From Streptomyces katrae (GTDB taxonomy: Bacteria; Actinomycetota; Actinomycetes; Streptomycetales; Streptomycetaceae), in assembly GCF_002028425.1 (NCBI RefSeq), contig NZ_CP020042.1:6919560-6983559 (forward strand): DNA of 64,000 nucleotides, read 5' to 3'. Under the pieces are notes generated by a model that worked only from the letters and a program-made list of their open reading frames with translations, did not search any database and was not told the origin of the DNA. Shown in pieces: positions 17,375-26,222 of the stretch; position 1 is the stretch's first letter, and every line of letters begins with the position of its first letter. Position numbers and translations under genes: made by a program.

Positions 17375-18628
17375 GTGACGATACGGTTCCTGCCCGCGCC
17401 CGGTGCGCCCCGCCGCCTGGCCGCCGCCCAGTTGAGCAACTCCGTCGGCGACGGCGCCTACTACGTGTGCTCCGCCCTCTACTTCACGCGCGTGGTGGGC
17501 CTCTCGCCCGCCCAGATCGGCCTCGGCCTGACCGTCGCCTGGGCGGTCGGCTCGGTCGCCGGGGTGCCGCTCGGCGCCCTCGCGGACCGGCGGGGGCCGC
17601 GCGGCACCTCGGTGCTGCTGGCGCTGGCCACCGCCGCCTCGGTGGCCTCCTTCCTGTTCATCCGCTCCTTCCCGGCCTTCCTGTGCGCCGTGGTCCTCTA
17701 CGCCGTCTCCCAGTGCGGGCTCGCCGCCGCCCGCCAGGCCCTCCTCGCCGGCCTGGTGGCCCCGCAGGAGCGCACCGGCGTGCTCGCCCACCTCCAGTCC
17801 ACCCTCAACGCGGGACTGGCGCTGGGCGCGGCCCTGGGCGGCCTCGCCCTCGGCGCCGGCACCGAGCGGGCCTACCTCGTGGTGTTCGCCCTCGACGCGG
17901 CGAGCTTCCTGGCCTGCGCCGCCGTGCTGCGCGGCCTGCCCCCGGTCGGGCCCGCCCCCGGCCGGGCGGCGGGGGAGCCACGGCTGGCGGTGCTGCGCGA
18001 CCGGCCGTACGCCCTGGTCACGCTGTTGAACGCGGTCCTGCTGCTGCGGATGCCGCTGCTGAGCCTGGCGATCCCGCTGTGGATCGCCGAGCGCACCCAG
18101 GCGCCGGGCTGGCTGGTGTCGGCGCTGTTCGTGCTCAACACCCTCGCGGTGATGCTGTTCCAGGTGCGCCTGGCCCGGCCCGTCACCGGCCTGGACAGCG
18201 CCGGGCGGGCCCTGCGCACCTCCGGCGTGGTCATGGCCCTGTCCTGTGCGGTGTTCGCCGTCTCGGCACTGCCCTCCTCGGGGTGGGCGGCCGCGGGGCT
18301 GCTCGTGGCCGGCGCGGTGCTGCTGTCCGACGCCGAGATGCGGCAGTCGGCCGGGTCCTGGCAGATCGGCTTCTCGCTGGCCCCCGCCGAGCGGATCGGG
18401 CAGTACCAGGGCTTCTTCGGCACCGGCGTCCCCGTCGCCCGCACCCTGGGCCCGCTGCTGCTGACCGCGCTGCTCCTGCTGTGGGGGATCCCCGGCTGGC
18501 TGCTGCTCGGCGGCCTGCTGCTGGCGGCCTCGTTCGCCATGGGCCCGGCGGCCCGCCGGGCCGGGGCCAAGGCCGCGGGCGACAGCGGCCGGACGCGCGC
18601 CGGCGCGGCCTCGCCCGGGCTCTCCTGA
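17375..18628 (+). CDS. MFS transporter
   Basis: A 417-aa membrane protein with about 12 hydrophobic segments. The MFS loop is GVPLGALADRRGPRGTS, and LNSVGDGAYY-like residues near the N-terminus (QLSNSVGDGAYYVC) place it with drug-efflux-type MFS carriers. The start is GTG; ATG candidates in frame are absent near the first helix. The C-terminal 35 residues after the last helix are an Ala/Gly/Arg tail. It precedes the FhuF-like gene by 49 bp on the same strand, so an export function coupled to siderophores is possible but unproven. Confidence 0.85.
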   Translation: MTIRFLPAPGAPRRLAAAQLSNSVGDGAYYVCSALYFTRVVGLSPAQIGLGLTVAWAVGSVAGVPLGALADRRGPRGTSVLLALATAASVASFLFIRSFPAFLCAVVLYAVSQCGLAAARQALLAGLVAPQERTGVLAHLQSTLNAGLALGAALGGLALGAGTERAYLVVFALDAASFLACAAVLRGLPPVGPAPGRAAGEPRLAVLRDRPYALVTLLNAVLLLRMPLLSLAIPLWIAERTQAPGWLVSALFVLNTLAVMLFQVRLARPVTGLDSAGRALRTSGVVMALSCAVFAVSALPSSGWAAAGLLVAGAVLLSDAEMRQSAGSWQIGFSLAPAERIGQYQGFFGTGVPVARTLGPLLLTALLLLWGIPGWLLLGGLLLAASFAMGPAARRAGAKAAGDSGRTRAGAASPGLS

Positions 18629-18677
18629 TCCCCTCCCGGCGCCCCCGGGCCGCGCGGGCCCCTGCGATCATGCGGGG

Positions 18678-19355
18678 ATGGACTTCGAGGACGTACTGGG
18701 CGGGCTGGCCGCCGTCGGCCCCTTCTTCACCGTTCCGTACGGCGAGGAGCCGCCCGGACCGGGCTTCCGGCCGCTGACGGAGCTGTACGGGAAGCAGCTC
18801 GGCCCGTACGTCGCCGAGGTGGGCCGGCGGATCCGCTGCGGGCCGGACCGGGTGGCGGCCTCGACCGCGCAGTTCGGGATCGTCTCCCGGCTCTGGTCGC
18901 TGGGCCTCGGCTGCGCGGCCCTGGGCGGGCGGGTGCCGGACCTGGCCCCGGACCGGGTGTGGTGGCGGCTGCCCGACGCCGGTCCGCTCCAGCTGTGGCT
19001 GCCGGCCCCGGCCGCCGTCCTGCCCGCGGAGGCGCTGGGGGAGACCGTGCTGGGCAACCTGGCCGTGCTGGATTCCGCGCTGCGGCGGGCGTACGGGGTC
19101 TCGGAGCGGGTCCTGCGCGGCAACGCCGCCTCCGGGCTCGTCGGCTCCCTGCGGGTGCTGCTCGACCGGGTGCCGGGGGACACCGCCGTGCAACTGGCCG
19201 CCGCCCTGCTGGCCGACGGCGGGGCGCTGGCGGGCACCGGGGAGTTCGTCCACGAGGAGGGCCTCGGGGTGGCCTTCGTGCGCCGCAGCTGCTGCCTCTA
19301 CTACAAGGTGCCCGGCGGCGGGCTGTGCGGGGACTGCGTCCTGCGGACCAGGTAG
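18678..19355 (+). CDS. FhuF-like (2Fe-2S)-binding protein, putative siderophore-iron reductase
   Basis: A 225-aa protein whose last 25 residues carry the FhuF-type cluster ligand pattern C-C-x10-C-x2-C (RRSCCLYYKV then GLCGDCVLRTR). FhuF proteins reduce ferric siderophores in the cytoplasm to release Fe(II). The N-terminal 190 residues are less conserved, as usual in actinobacterial members, and contain the helical region ASTAQFGIVSRLWSLGLG. The upstream MFS gene on the same strand could export or import a siderophore. The remnant of a siderophore ABC ATPase at 39.9 kb is not linked to it. Confidence 0.8.
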   Translation: MDFEDVLGGLAAVGPFFTVPYGEEPPGPGFRPLTELYGKQLGPYVAEVGRRIRCGPDRVAASTAQFGIVSRLWSLGLGCAALGGRVPDLAPDRVWWRLPDAGPLQLWLPAPAAVLPAEALGETVLGNLAVLDSALRRAYGVSERVLRGNAASGLVGSLRVLLDRVPGDTAVQLAAALLADGGALAGTGEFVHEEGLGVAFVRRSCCLYYKVPGGGLCGDCVLRTR

Positions 19356-19363
19356 CGCGAAGA

Positions 19364-19392
19364 GGCCGTCGGGCAGTTGCCTCCCGACGGCC
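19364..19392. terminator. hairpin terminator between FhuF-like and subtilase genes
   Basis: A 10-bp perfect stem GGCCGTCGGG/CCCGACGGCC with a 9-base loop sits in the 53-bp gap between two convergent genes. It is preceded by GAAGA, giving a U-containing tail on the minus-strand RNA. Confidence 0.7.
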
Positions 19393-19408
19393 CCGCTCGC
19401 GGTCCCTG

Positions 19409-21217
19409 CTAGAAGGTCAGGTTCCAGGAGTCGATCTTGCCGGTGTCGCCGCCGGCGTTGTCGTTCACCCGCAGCTTCCAGGTGCCGTTGGCGACCTCCG
19501 AGGAGGCGTCGACGGTGTAGGTCTGGTTGATGTTGTCCGTGCTGCCGCCGGCCCGGTTGTGGACCGTGTAGACGGTGCCGTCGGGGGCGACCAGGTCGAC
19601 CTTCAGGTCACCGATGTAGGTGTGGACGATGTTCACTCCGACCTTGAGGGTGGCCGGGGCGTTGCCGGTCACACCGCTGACGGTGATCGGGCTCTCCACC
19701 GTGGTGTTGTCGCCGATCGCGAAGTCCGCGGTGTTCTCGAAGTACTTGCCCGCGGGCGGGGTGGCGCCGACCGCCTTCAGGGCGTCGACCTGGCCCTCGC
19801 CGAAGAAGGAGTTGCTGGCCGTCGTACCGGTGCAGCGGCCGTCCGCCGGGCAGGCGATGTCGTTGGCCTGGGTGGCCAGCTTGTCGCGGATCTGCGCCGG
19901 GGTGATGCCCGGGTTGGCGCTGGCGATCAGCGCGGCGACGCCCACCACGTGCGGGGTGGCCATCGAGGTGCCGCTCTTGGTGCCGTACTTGCCGCCCGGC
20001 AGCGTGGAGTAGACGTCCTGGCCGGGGGCCGCGACGTCGATGACGCCCTGGCCGAAGTTGGAGAACGAGGCCTTGGTGGTGCCGGTGCCGTTCGCCGCGA
20101 CCGTGACCACGCCCGGCAGCTCGGTCGGGATGTCCAGGCAGGCGTTGGTGATGGTGCGGGTGACCGGCGTCGAGTCGTTGGGGCTCGCGGTGTCGGTCGT
20201 CTTGTGGGCGAGGTCGTAGTTCTCGTTGCCCGCAGCGGCGACCTGGAGCGAGCCCTTGCCCTCGGCGTACTCCTGGGCGCGCTTGACGCCCTCGATGATG
20301 GCGGCCTGGTCGATGTTGTCCGGGCAGTTGAACTGCCACGGGTCGGTGTAGTAGCTGTTGTTGGTGACCTTGAAGCCGTGGTCACCGGCCCACACGAACC
20401 CGCAGATGGTGTTCTCGGCGAAGAAGAACGAGTTGCCCGGCTCCGCGACGCGGACGGCCGAGATCTTCACGCCCGGAGCCACGCCGACGACGCCCTTGCC
20501 GTTCTTGGCGGCGGCGATGGTGCCCGCGACGTGGGTGCCGTGCGTGTCGACGTCACGCCAGGCGCCGGTGCGGGTGTCGGGCTTGCCGTAGGCGCAGGAC
20601 ACCGAGTCCGCCGCGTTGAAGTTCGGCGCCAGGTCCTGGTGCTGGTCGTCCACACCGGTGTCGAGGATGCCGACCTTGACCGAGGCGGAGCCGGGGTTGA
20701 CGGCCCAGGCCTGGTCCGCCTTGATCTGCGTCATGTCGGCCCGCGCCGGCTCGCCCGCCGGGGTGGTGGCCTGCGCCGGGTTGGCGGGCAGCGCCGGGTT
20801 GTAGGCGTCGGCGGGCACGTCCGAGGTACGCGTCGCGCCGACCTGCTGGACCCCGCTGACGCCGCGCATCGTGGCGGCGAAGGAGGCCGAGGAGGAGTGG
20901 GCGACGATGACGCCGATCTGGTCGAAGTAGGAGAAGACCGTGCCGCCGTTGGCGGTGACGGCCGAACGCACCGCCGAGCTGTCGCCGGGGGCGGTGATCA
21001 CGAGGTAGGCACGGGTGCCGGCAACCCAGGTCGCACTCTGGGAAGAAGCCGGGGCCGAGGCCTTGGGGGCCTTGGGGGCCACCGCGACGGGGGAGCCCGA
21101 GGGGCCGACGGGAGCGGTGCCGGCGAGCGCGGCGGGAGCTCCGAAGGTGAGGGCGGCGCCCAGGGCGGCAGCCACCACCAGGGCACGTCGAGGTCGACTG
21201 GATATGTGGGGTATCAA
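19409..21217 (-). CDS. secreted S8 family serine peptidase (subtilisin) with P/homoB domain
   Basis: A 602-aa exported protease. A Sec signal (SSRPRRALVVAAALGAALTF) is followed by an inhibitor I9-like propeptide (YLVITAPGDSSAVRSAV). The catalytic domain has Asp in VGILDTGVDDQHQ, His in DTHGTHVAGTI and Ser in GTSMATPHVVG; the oxyanion Asn lies in AAGNENYD. The C-terminal P-domain has a DLKVDLVAPDGT core and ends SWNLTF. I chose the TTG at 21217 (MIPHISSRPRR) because GGAGG lies 5 bases upstream and no ATG or GTG starts the signal. It is alone in its transcription unit, between hairpins at 19364 and 21541. Confidence 0.88.
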   Translation of the reverse strand: MIPHISSRPRRALVVAAALGAALTFGAPAALAGTAPVGPSGSPVAVAPKAPKASAPASSQSATWVAGTRAYLVITAPGDSSAVRSAVTANGGTVFSYFDQIGVIVAHSSSASFAATMRGVSGVQQVGATRTSDVPADAYNPALPANPAQATTPAGEPARADMTQIKADQAWAVNPGSASVKVGILDTGVDDQHQDLAPNFNAADSVSCAYGKPDTRTGAWRDVDTHGTHVAGTIAAAKNGKGVVGVAPGVKISAVRVAEPGNSFFFAENTICGFVWAGDHGFKVTNNSYYTDPWQFNCPDNIDQAAIIEGVKRAQEYAEGKGSLQVAAAGNENYDLAHKTTDTASPNDSTPVTRTITNACLDIPTELPGVVTVAANGTGTTKASFSNFGQGVIDVAAPGQDVYSTLPGGKYGTKSGTSMATPHVVGVAALIASANPGITPAQIRDKLATQANDIACPADGRCTGTTASNSFFGEGQVDALKAVGATPPAGKYFENTADFAIGDNTTVESPITVSGVTGNAPATLKVGVNIVHTYIGDLKVDLVAPDGTVYTVHNRAGGSTDNINQTYTVDASSEVANGTWKLRVNDNAGGDTGKIDSWNLTF

Positions 21218-21550
21218 AGCGTCCTCCGATGACCCGGCGCTGGTGCGGGTGGCACCTGCGGGGCCGTACGAAACGAGTGGTGGACGCAAGATGTCAGACG
21301 CGCGGCCCGGTAGGGAAGTACCTTTTGCAGCGCTCGACTTGAGACGCCGTGGCCGAAACCCGATGGTCCGCGGCCGGTGTGGGCGTTCCGCTCCCCTTCG
21401 CCGGACTTGCGCCCTCGTGCGGCCCGCCGGGCGCGGAGGGTCCGGATCCGGCCCGGCGCCGGGAGGAGGGGGCGGCGCCGGGCCGTGCACCGGCCGGGCT
21501 GGGCACCGTGGGGGCGAGCCCTGCCCGGCCGGCCTGCGGGGTGTGCCGGT
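21218..21550. other. 333-bp non-coding region between dctA and subtilase genes
   Basis: No credible gene is seen here. The region should hold the subtilase promoter (minus strand). It contains GGAGG at 21223-21227 that sets the TTG start, and G/C-rich imperfect repeats at 21440-21535. The end near 21541 runs into the dctA terminator hairpin. I found no clear operator. Confidence 0.5.
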
Positions 21551-21564
21551 TCAGACCGGCACAC
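21541..21564 (-). terminator. hairpin straddling the dctA stop codon
   Basis: GTGTGCCGGT-TCAG-ACCGGCACAC is a perfect 10-bp stem with a 4-base loop. The dctA stop codon (TGA, read from TCA at 21551-21553) lies exactly in the loop, so the last codons of the gene form one arm of the terminator. Confidence 0.65.
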
Positions 21565-22918
21565 CGTCCTTGGGGCCCGCCGCGGGGCCGGGGAGGGCGG
21601 CCGGGGGATCCGTGGGGGCGGGGGCGTGGCCGTCGTCCACGAGCACGGACTCGTCGAAGGGCAGCCGCCCCGCGAGGACTTCCGCGGCCCGTTCCCGGTC
21701 GAACTCCTTGGTCCACGTGCCGATGAGGACCGTGGCGACCGCGTTGCCCGCGAAGTTCGTCAGGGCCCGCGCCTCGCTCATGAAGCGGTCGATGCCCACG
21801 ATCAGGCCCACCCCGTCGACCAGTTCCGGCCGGTGCGACTGGAGCCCCCCGGCGAGGGTGGCCAGTCCCGCCCCGGTGACCCCGGCCGCGCCCTTGGAGG
21901 CCACGATCATGAAGAGCAGCAGCGAGACCTGCTCGCCCAGGGCCAGGGGCTTGCCCATGGCCTCCGCGACGAACAGCGAGGACATCGTCAGGTAGATGGC
22001 CGTGCCGTCCAGGTTGAAGGAGTAGCCCGTGGGCACGGTGATCCCGGTGACCGGTCGGGAGACGCCCAGGTGCTCCATCTTCGCGATCAGCCGCGGCAGC
22101 GCCGACTCCGAGGAGGAGGTGGACAGGATCAGCAGGAACTCCCGTCCCAGGTAGCGCAGCAGCGCGAAGATGCTGACGCCCGTGCACAGCCGCAGCAGCG
22201 TGCCCAGGACCACGACCACGAAGATCAGGCAGGTGGTGTAGAAGCCGATCATGATCACGGCCAGGGACTTCAGCGCGTCGACACCGGTCGCCCCGACCAC
22301 CGCCGCGATCGCCCCGAACGCACCCACCGGCGCCGCCCACATGATCATCGCCAGCACCCGGAACACCAGCTTCTGCACGTGCCCGATCCCGCGCAGCACC
22401 GGCTCTCCCGCCGGTCCCATCGCCTGGAGCGCGAACCCGCACAGCAGCGCCACCAGCAGCGTCTGGAGCACCTGGCCGCCGGTGAAGGCCGAGACCAGGG
22501 TGGTCGGGATGATCCCCAGCAGGAACTCCGGCGTGCTCTGCGCCCCGCCCGCCTTGGCCTGGGCCTCGCCCGCGTGCCGGGCCGCCTCCGTCAGGTGCAG
22601 CCCGCTGCCGGGCTCCAGCAGGTTCCCGACGACGAGCCCGATGGCCAGGGCCACCGTGGACATCACCATGAAATAGCCGAGGGCGAGACCGCCGACGGCG
22701 CCCACCTTGGCGGCCTTGCGGACCGAGCCGATCCCCAGCACGATCGTGCAGAAGATCACCGGCGAGATCATCATCTTGATGAGGTTGACGAAGCCGGTGC
22801 CCAGCGGCTTCAGCTCGACCGCGGTACCGGGCGCGGCGAAGCCGACGACGATGCCGAGCAGCACCGCGGCGATCACCGCGATGTAGAGGTAATGGGTTCT
22901 GTCGCGTCTGGCGGCCAC
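21551..22918 (-). CDS. dctA: cation:dicarboxylate symporter (DctA family)
   Basis: A 455-aa inner-membrane carrier of the DAACS family that takes up succinate, fumarate or malate with protons or sodium. Motifs match GltPh/DctA: the TM start YLYIAVIAAVLLGIVVGF, the serine-rich tip STSSSESALPRLI (HP1), TVPTGYSFNLDGTAIYLTMS (TM7) and the HP2 region SKGAAGVTGAG. The GTG at 22918 is preferred: GGAGG is 5 bases upstream and the family start falls here, although an in-frame ATG exists at 22963. It is divergent from a DcuS-like kinase, as in dicarboxylate-sensing loci, so induction by that system is likely. Confidence 0.9.
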   Translation of the reverse strand: MAARRDRTHYLYIAVIAAVLLGIVVGFAAPGTAVELKPLGTGFVNLIKMMISPVIFCTIVLGIGSVRKAAKVGAVGGLALGYFMVMSTVALAIGLVVGNLLEPGSGLHLTEAARHAGEAQAKAGGAQSTPEFLLGIIPTTLVSAFTGGQVLQTLLVALLCGFALQAMGPAGEPVLRGIGHVQKLVFRVLAMIMWAAPVGAFGAIAAVVGATGVDALKSLAVIMIGFYTTCLIFVVVVLGTLLRLCTGVSIFALLRYLGREFLLILSTSSSESALPRLIAKMEHLGVSRPVTGITVPTGYSFNLDGTAIYLTMSSLFVAEAMGKPLALGEQVSLLLFMIVASKGAAGVTGAGLATLAGGLQSHRPELVDGVGLIVGIDRFMSEARALTNFAGNAVATVLIGTWTKEFDRERAAEVLAGRLPFDESVLVDDGHAPAPTDPPAALPGPAAGPKDGVPV

Positions 22919-22966
22919 GTGCGCCTCCTGGAGGTGAATGCGTTCCGGGAGACCATCGCCCACGCT

Positions 22967-22980
22967 GTGACCCCGGTCAC
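22967..22980. promoter_or_regulatory. palindrome in the dctA/two-component intergenic region
   Basis: GTGACC-CC-GGTCAC is a perfect inverted repeat in the 105-bp divergent promoter region. Two copies of TGCGTTC flank it (22938-22944 and 22984-22990). It is a candidate binding site for the neighbouring response regulator; the assignment is inference. Confidence 0.35.
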
Positions 22981-23023
22981 CCTTGCGTTCATTGAGTTCA
23001 CGGCCCGGTGCACACTGAGCGCC

Positions 23024-24721
23024 ATGTTCCGCTTCGCCCGTCCGCCCCGTAGCCTCGCCGGCCAGCTCTTCGCCATGCAGGTGCTGCTCGTCGCCCTCGT
23101 CGTCGCCGGCTGCGCGGTCTTCGCTTACGCGACCGCCCGCGGCCAGGCCGAGGACGCCGCCCGGCGCCAGGCCGGGGCCGTGGCCCGGGCCGTCGCCGAC
23201 TCACCGTCCGTGCGGACGGCCGTACGGGACGCGGCGCGCGCGGGAACGGACCCCACGGGCGCGCTCCAGCCGTACGCCGAGCAGGTGCGTGCGGACGCCG
23301 GGGTGGACTTCGTGACGATCATGGCCCCCGACGGGCGGCGCTGGACCCACCCCGACCCGCGGCGCATCGGCGAGCGCTACCTCGGCAACACCGCCCGGGC
23401 ACTGCGCGGCGAGACCTTCAGCGAGACCTACACCGGCACCCTCGGCCCGTCCATCCGCGTGATCACCCCGCTGACCGGGCCGGGCGGTGACGTCGTCGGC
23501 CTGGTCAGCGCCGGGATCACGGTCCGGGCCATCAGCGCCAGGCTCGCCCAGCAGCTGACCGCCCTCGCCTGGGTGGCGGCGGGGGCGCTGGCACTCGGCG
23601 GCGTCGGCACGTACGTGGTCAACGCCCGGCTGCGCCGCCACACCCACGGGCTGGACGCCGCCGGGCTGAGCCGGATGTACGACTACCACCAGGCGGCCCT
23701 GCACGGGGTGCGGGAGGGGCTGCTGCTGCTCGACGGCCACCGCAGGATCACCCTGATCAACGACGCGGGCCGGGAACTCCTGGGCCTGTCCGGGGAGGTC
23801 ACCGGCGCCGGCGTGGACGCCCTCGGGCTGCCCGCCCCGCTCACCGGTGCCCTGCTCGCCGACCGGCCCCGGGTGGACGAGGTGCACCTGACGGCGGAGC
23901 GGGTGCTGGTGGTCAACAGCGCGCCGGTGGCGGGCGGCGGCCGCCGCGGGACGGTGGTCACCCTGCGGGACCACACCGAACTCCAGGCCCTCACCGGGGA
24001 GCTGGACCACGAACGGGGCTTCACCCAGGCGCTGCGCTCCCAGGCCCACGAGGCGGCCAACCGGCTGCACACCGTGGTCTCCCTCATCGAACTGGGCCGC
24101 AGCGAGGAGGCGGTGGAGTTCGCCACCGCCGAACTGGAGCTGGCCCAGGCCCTGACCGACGAGGTGGTCACCGCCGTCGGCGAGCCGGTGCTGGTCGCGC
24201 TGCTGCTCGGCAAGGCCGCCCAGGCGCACGAGCGGGGCATCGAGCTGCACGTCACCCCGGACAGCGGCGCGATCGAGGCCGGGCCGGGGCTGCCGCCCGC
24301 CCGGGACCTGGTCACCGTCCTCGGCAACCTCGTCGACAACGCCCTCGACGCCCTCACCGGGGTACCGGGCGGCCGGATCGCCGTCACGGTCCGCCGGGAC
24401 GCCGACGGGCTGCTGCTGCGGGTCGCGGACAACGGGCCCGGGCTGCCGGAGGGCGTGGACGTGTTCCGGCGGGGCTGGTCCGGCAAGGGGGAGGGCCGGG
24501 GCCTGGGCCTGGCCCTGGTGCGCCAGGTGGCCCACCGGCACGGGGGCTCGGTGGAGGCCGGCGACGCCCCCGCGGGCGGGGCGGCCTTCACGGCCCGCCT
24601 GCCGCTGCCTCCGGCGGACCGCCCGGCCCCGCCCGACGGCCCGCCCGGCCGTGCCGGGGCCGAGGGCGTTCCGGCGGCCTACCGCGTTGCCCGTCCGCCC
24701 GTCGGGGGCGGTGCCGTATGA
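23024..24721 (+). CDS. sensor histidine kinase, DcuS/CitA type
   Basis: A 565-aa membrane kinase. TM1 (about 17-37) and TM2 (about 179-199) enclose a periplasmic-type sCache/PASp domain, with WTHPDPRRIGERY and GPSIRVITPL typical of CitA/DcuS ligand domains. A cytoplasmic PAS domain (218-315) follows, then a Spo0B-type H-box with His342 (RSQAHEAANRLHTVVSLI). The ATPase domain has the N-box NLVDNALDA and the G-boxes DNGPGLPEG and GRGLGLALVRQ. It would sense extracellular C4-dicarboxylate or citrate. It overlaps the response regulator gene by ATGA and is divergent from dctA. Confidence 0.92.
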   Translation: MFRFARPPRSLAGQLFAMQVLLVALVVAGCAVFAYATARGQAEDAARRQAGAVARAVADSPSVRTAVRDAARAGTDPTGALQPYAEQVRADAGVDFVTIMAPDGRRWTHPDPRRIGERYLGNTARALRGETFSETYTGTLGPSIRVITPLTGPGGDVVGLVSAGITVRAISARLAQQLTALAWVAAGALALGGVGTYVVNARLRRHTHGLDAAGLSRMYDYHQAALHGVREGLLLLDGHRRITLINDAGRELLGLSGEVTGAGVDALGLPAPLTGALLADRPRVDEVHLTAERVLVVNSAPVAGGGRRGTVVTLRDHTELQALTGELDHERGFTQALRSQAHEAANRLHTVVSLIELGRSEEAVEFATAELELAQALTDEVVTAVGEPVLVALLLGKAAQAHERGIELHVTPDSGAIEAGPGLPPARDLVTVLGNLVDNALDALTGVPGGRIAVTVRRDADGLLLRVADNGPGLPEGVDVFRRGWSGKGEGRGLGLALVRQVAHRHGGSVEAGDAPAGGAAFTARLPLPPADRPAPPDGPPGRAGAEGVPAAYRVARPPVGGGAV

Positions 24722-25419
24722 GCGCGCCCGTGCGGGTCCTCGTCGTCGAGGACGACCCCGTCGCCGCCGACGCGCACGCGCTCTACGTCGGCCGGGTGCC
24801 CGGGTTCACCGCCGTGGCGGCCGTCCACACCCTCGCGGAGGCCGGCCGGGTCCTGGAGCGCACCCGGGTCGACCTGCTGCTGCTCGACCTCACCCTGCCG
24901 GACGGCAACGGTCTGCGCTTCGCCCGGGCGCTGCGCGCCTCCGGGCATCCGGCCGACGTGATCGCGGTGACCTCGGCGCGGGACCTGGCCGTGGTCCGCG
25001 AGAGCGTCTCCCTGGGTGTCGTCCAGTACGTGCTGAAGCCCTTCGCCTTCCCCACCCTGCGCGAACGCCTGCTGCGCTACGCCGAGTTCCGGGCGGCCGC
25101 CGGCGAGGCCGTGGGACAGGACGACGTGGACCGGGCGCTCGCCGCCCTGCGCGCGCCCGCCGCCGCCCAGCTGCCCAAAGGGCTCAGCGCCCCGACCCTG
25201 GACCGGGTCGCGGCGCTGCTGCGGGAGGCCCCCGAGGGGCTGACCGCCGCGGGGGCGGCCGGGGCGGCCGGGATCTCGCGGATCACCGCCCGCCGGTACC
25301 TGGAGCACCTGGTGGACACCGGCCGTGCGGACCGCGCCCCCCGGTACGGCCAGGTCGGCCGCCCCGAGCTGCACTACCGCTGGCGGGCGGCGGAGGCGGG
25401 CTCGGTGTCGAAGGCGTAG
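24718..25419 (+). CDS. response regulator, DcuR/CitB type
   Basis: A 233-aa regulator. The receiver domain has the acidic pair VVEDDP (11-13), phospho-acceptor Asp57 in LLLLDLTLPDGNG, a Thr/Ser at VTSARD and Lys in YVLKPF. The C-terminal DNA-binding part contains an HTH (AGAAGISRITARRYLEHLVDTG) of the CitB/DcuR kind. It is coupled to the kinase by ATGA. Its likely target is the dctA promoter, where a palindrome occurs at 22967. The 3' end overlaps the convergent tyrosinase gene by 46 bp. Confidence 0.92.
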   Translation: MSAPVRVLVVEDDPVAADAHALYVGRVPGFTAVAAVHTLAEAGRVLERTRVDLLLLDLTLPDGNGLRFARALRASGHPADVIAVTSARDLAVVRESVSLGVVQYVLKPFAFPTLRERLLRYAEFRAAAGEAVGQDDVDRALAALRAPAAAQLPKGLSAPTLDRVAALLREAPEGLTAAGAAGAAGISRITARRYLEHLVDTGRADRAPRYGQVGRPELHYRWRAAEAGSVSKA

Positions 25420-26222
25420 AACTTCCGGTGGTCGAGCATGTCGGCCGGGGTCACGTCGTTCCAGGGGCGCATGGTGTCGCGCAGGTCGACGACGTTCGGG
25501 GTGCCGGCGGCCGGCAGGTACGGCGAGTCGGGGTGCTTCGCCTGCCAGTCGGACCACAGCTTGTCGATGAAGGCGTGGTGCATCCAGAACACCGGGTCGT
25601 TCGGCGAGACCCCGGTGGCCATCTGGCCGCCGACCCACACGTGCACCCGGTTGTGCAGGTTGGCGCCGCGCCAGCCCTCCAGGTTGTTGCGGAAGCCGTT
25701 CGAGGCGCTGTTCCACGGGGCCATGTCGTAGACCGGCATCGCGAGCACCGCGTCCACCTCGGCGCGCGTCGGCAGCTGCGCCACGCCCTCGCCGAGCGCA
25801 CGGCGCAGGTAGGAGCGGCCGTCGACGCGGACCGACACCTCCCACTTGCCGGTCGCGTACGCGAACGGGCCGTCCATCACCTGTCCGTCGCGGGCCCGGC
25901 CGGTGCCGCCGAGGAAGTCGGCGGCCCAGAGGGAGGAACGGGTGGTGCGGTCGGCGGTCCAGTCCCAGTACGGGATCGAAACGCTCTTGTCCACCGCCTG
26001 AAGAGCCGCCTCGAACTCGAGGAGGAAGCGGCGGTGCCAGGGGAGAAAGGAGGGGGAGCGGTGGCCGACGCGGTCGCCCGAGTCCGTGTCGCTCATGATG
26101 AACCCGTTGTGGGTCGTCACGAAGCGGTCGTAGCGGCCGGTGCGCTTGAGTTCGAGCAGCGCGTTGGTGAAGGCGCGCTTCTCCTCGGCGGTCAGCGTGG
26201 CCTGGTTCTTGCGCACGGTCAT
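25374..26222 (-). CDS. melC2: tyrosinase MelC2, operon 2
   Basis: A 282-aa type-3 copper enzyme that oxidises tyrosine towards melanin. All six ligands match the S. castaneoglobisporus numbering exactly: His38, His54 and His63 for CuA, and His190, His194 and His216 for CuB (LHNRVH and FWMHH). The N-terminus MTVRKNQ is the canonical MelC2 start. The ATG shares one base with the melC1 stop (TGATG), so translation is coupled; a GTG one codon upstream is possible. This is the orthodox tyrosinase of the window, while that at 7254 is the more diverged paralogue. It overlaps the response regulator gene at its 3' end. Confidence 0.95.
   Translation of the reverse strand: MTVRKNQATLTAEEKRAFTNALLELKRTGRYDRFVTTHNGFIMSDTDSGDRVGHRSPSFLPWHRRFLLEFEAALQAVDKSVSIPYWDWTADRTTRSSLWAADFLGGTGRARDGQVMDGPFAYATGKWEVSVRVDGRSYLRRALGEGVAQLPTRAEVDAVLAMPVYDMAPWNSASNGFRNNLEGWRGANLHNRVHVWVGGQMATGVSPNDPVFWMHHAFIDKLWSDWQAKHPDSPYLPAAGTPNVVDLRDTMRPWNDVTPADMLDHRKFYAFDTEPASAARQR

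Noticed and set aside
19409..21490. N-terminal extension of the subtilase to an ATG at 21490
   Set aside because: The extension is Pro/Arg-rich and would bury the signal peptide; the TTG at 21217 has a good ribosome site just before the signal.
22919..22963. ATG start for DctA at 22963
   Set aside because: The GTG at 22918 has GGAGG at 5 bases and fits the family start; the upstream ATG would add 15 unrelated residues.
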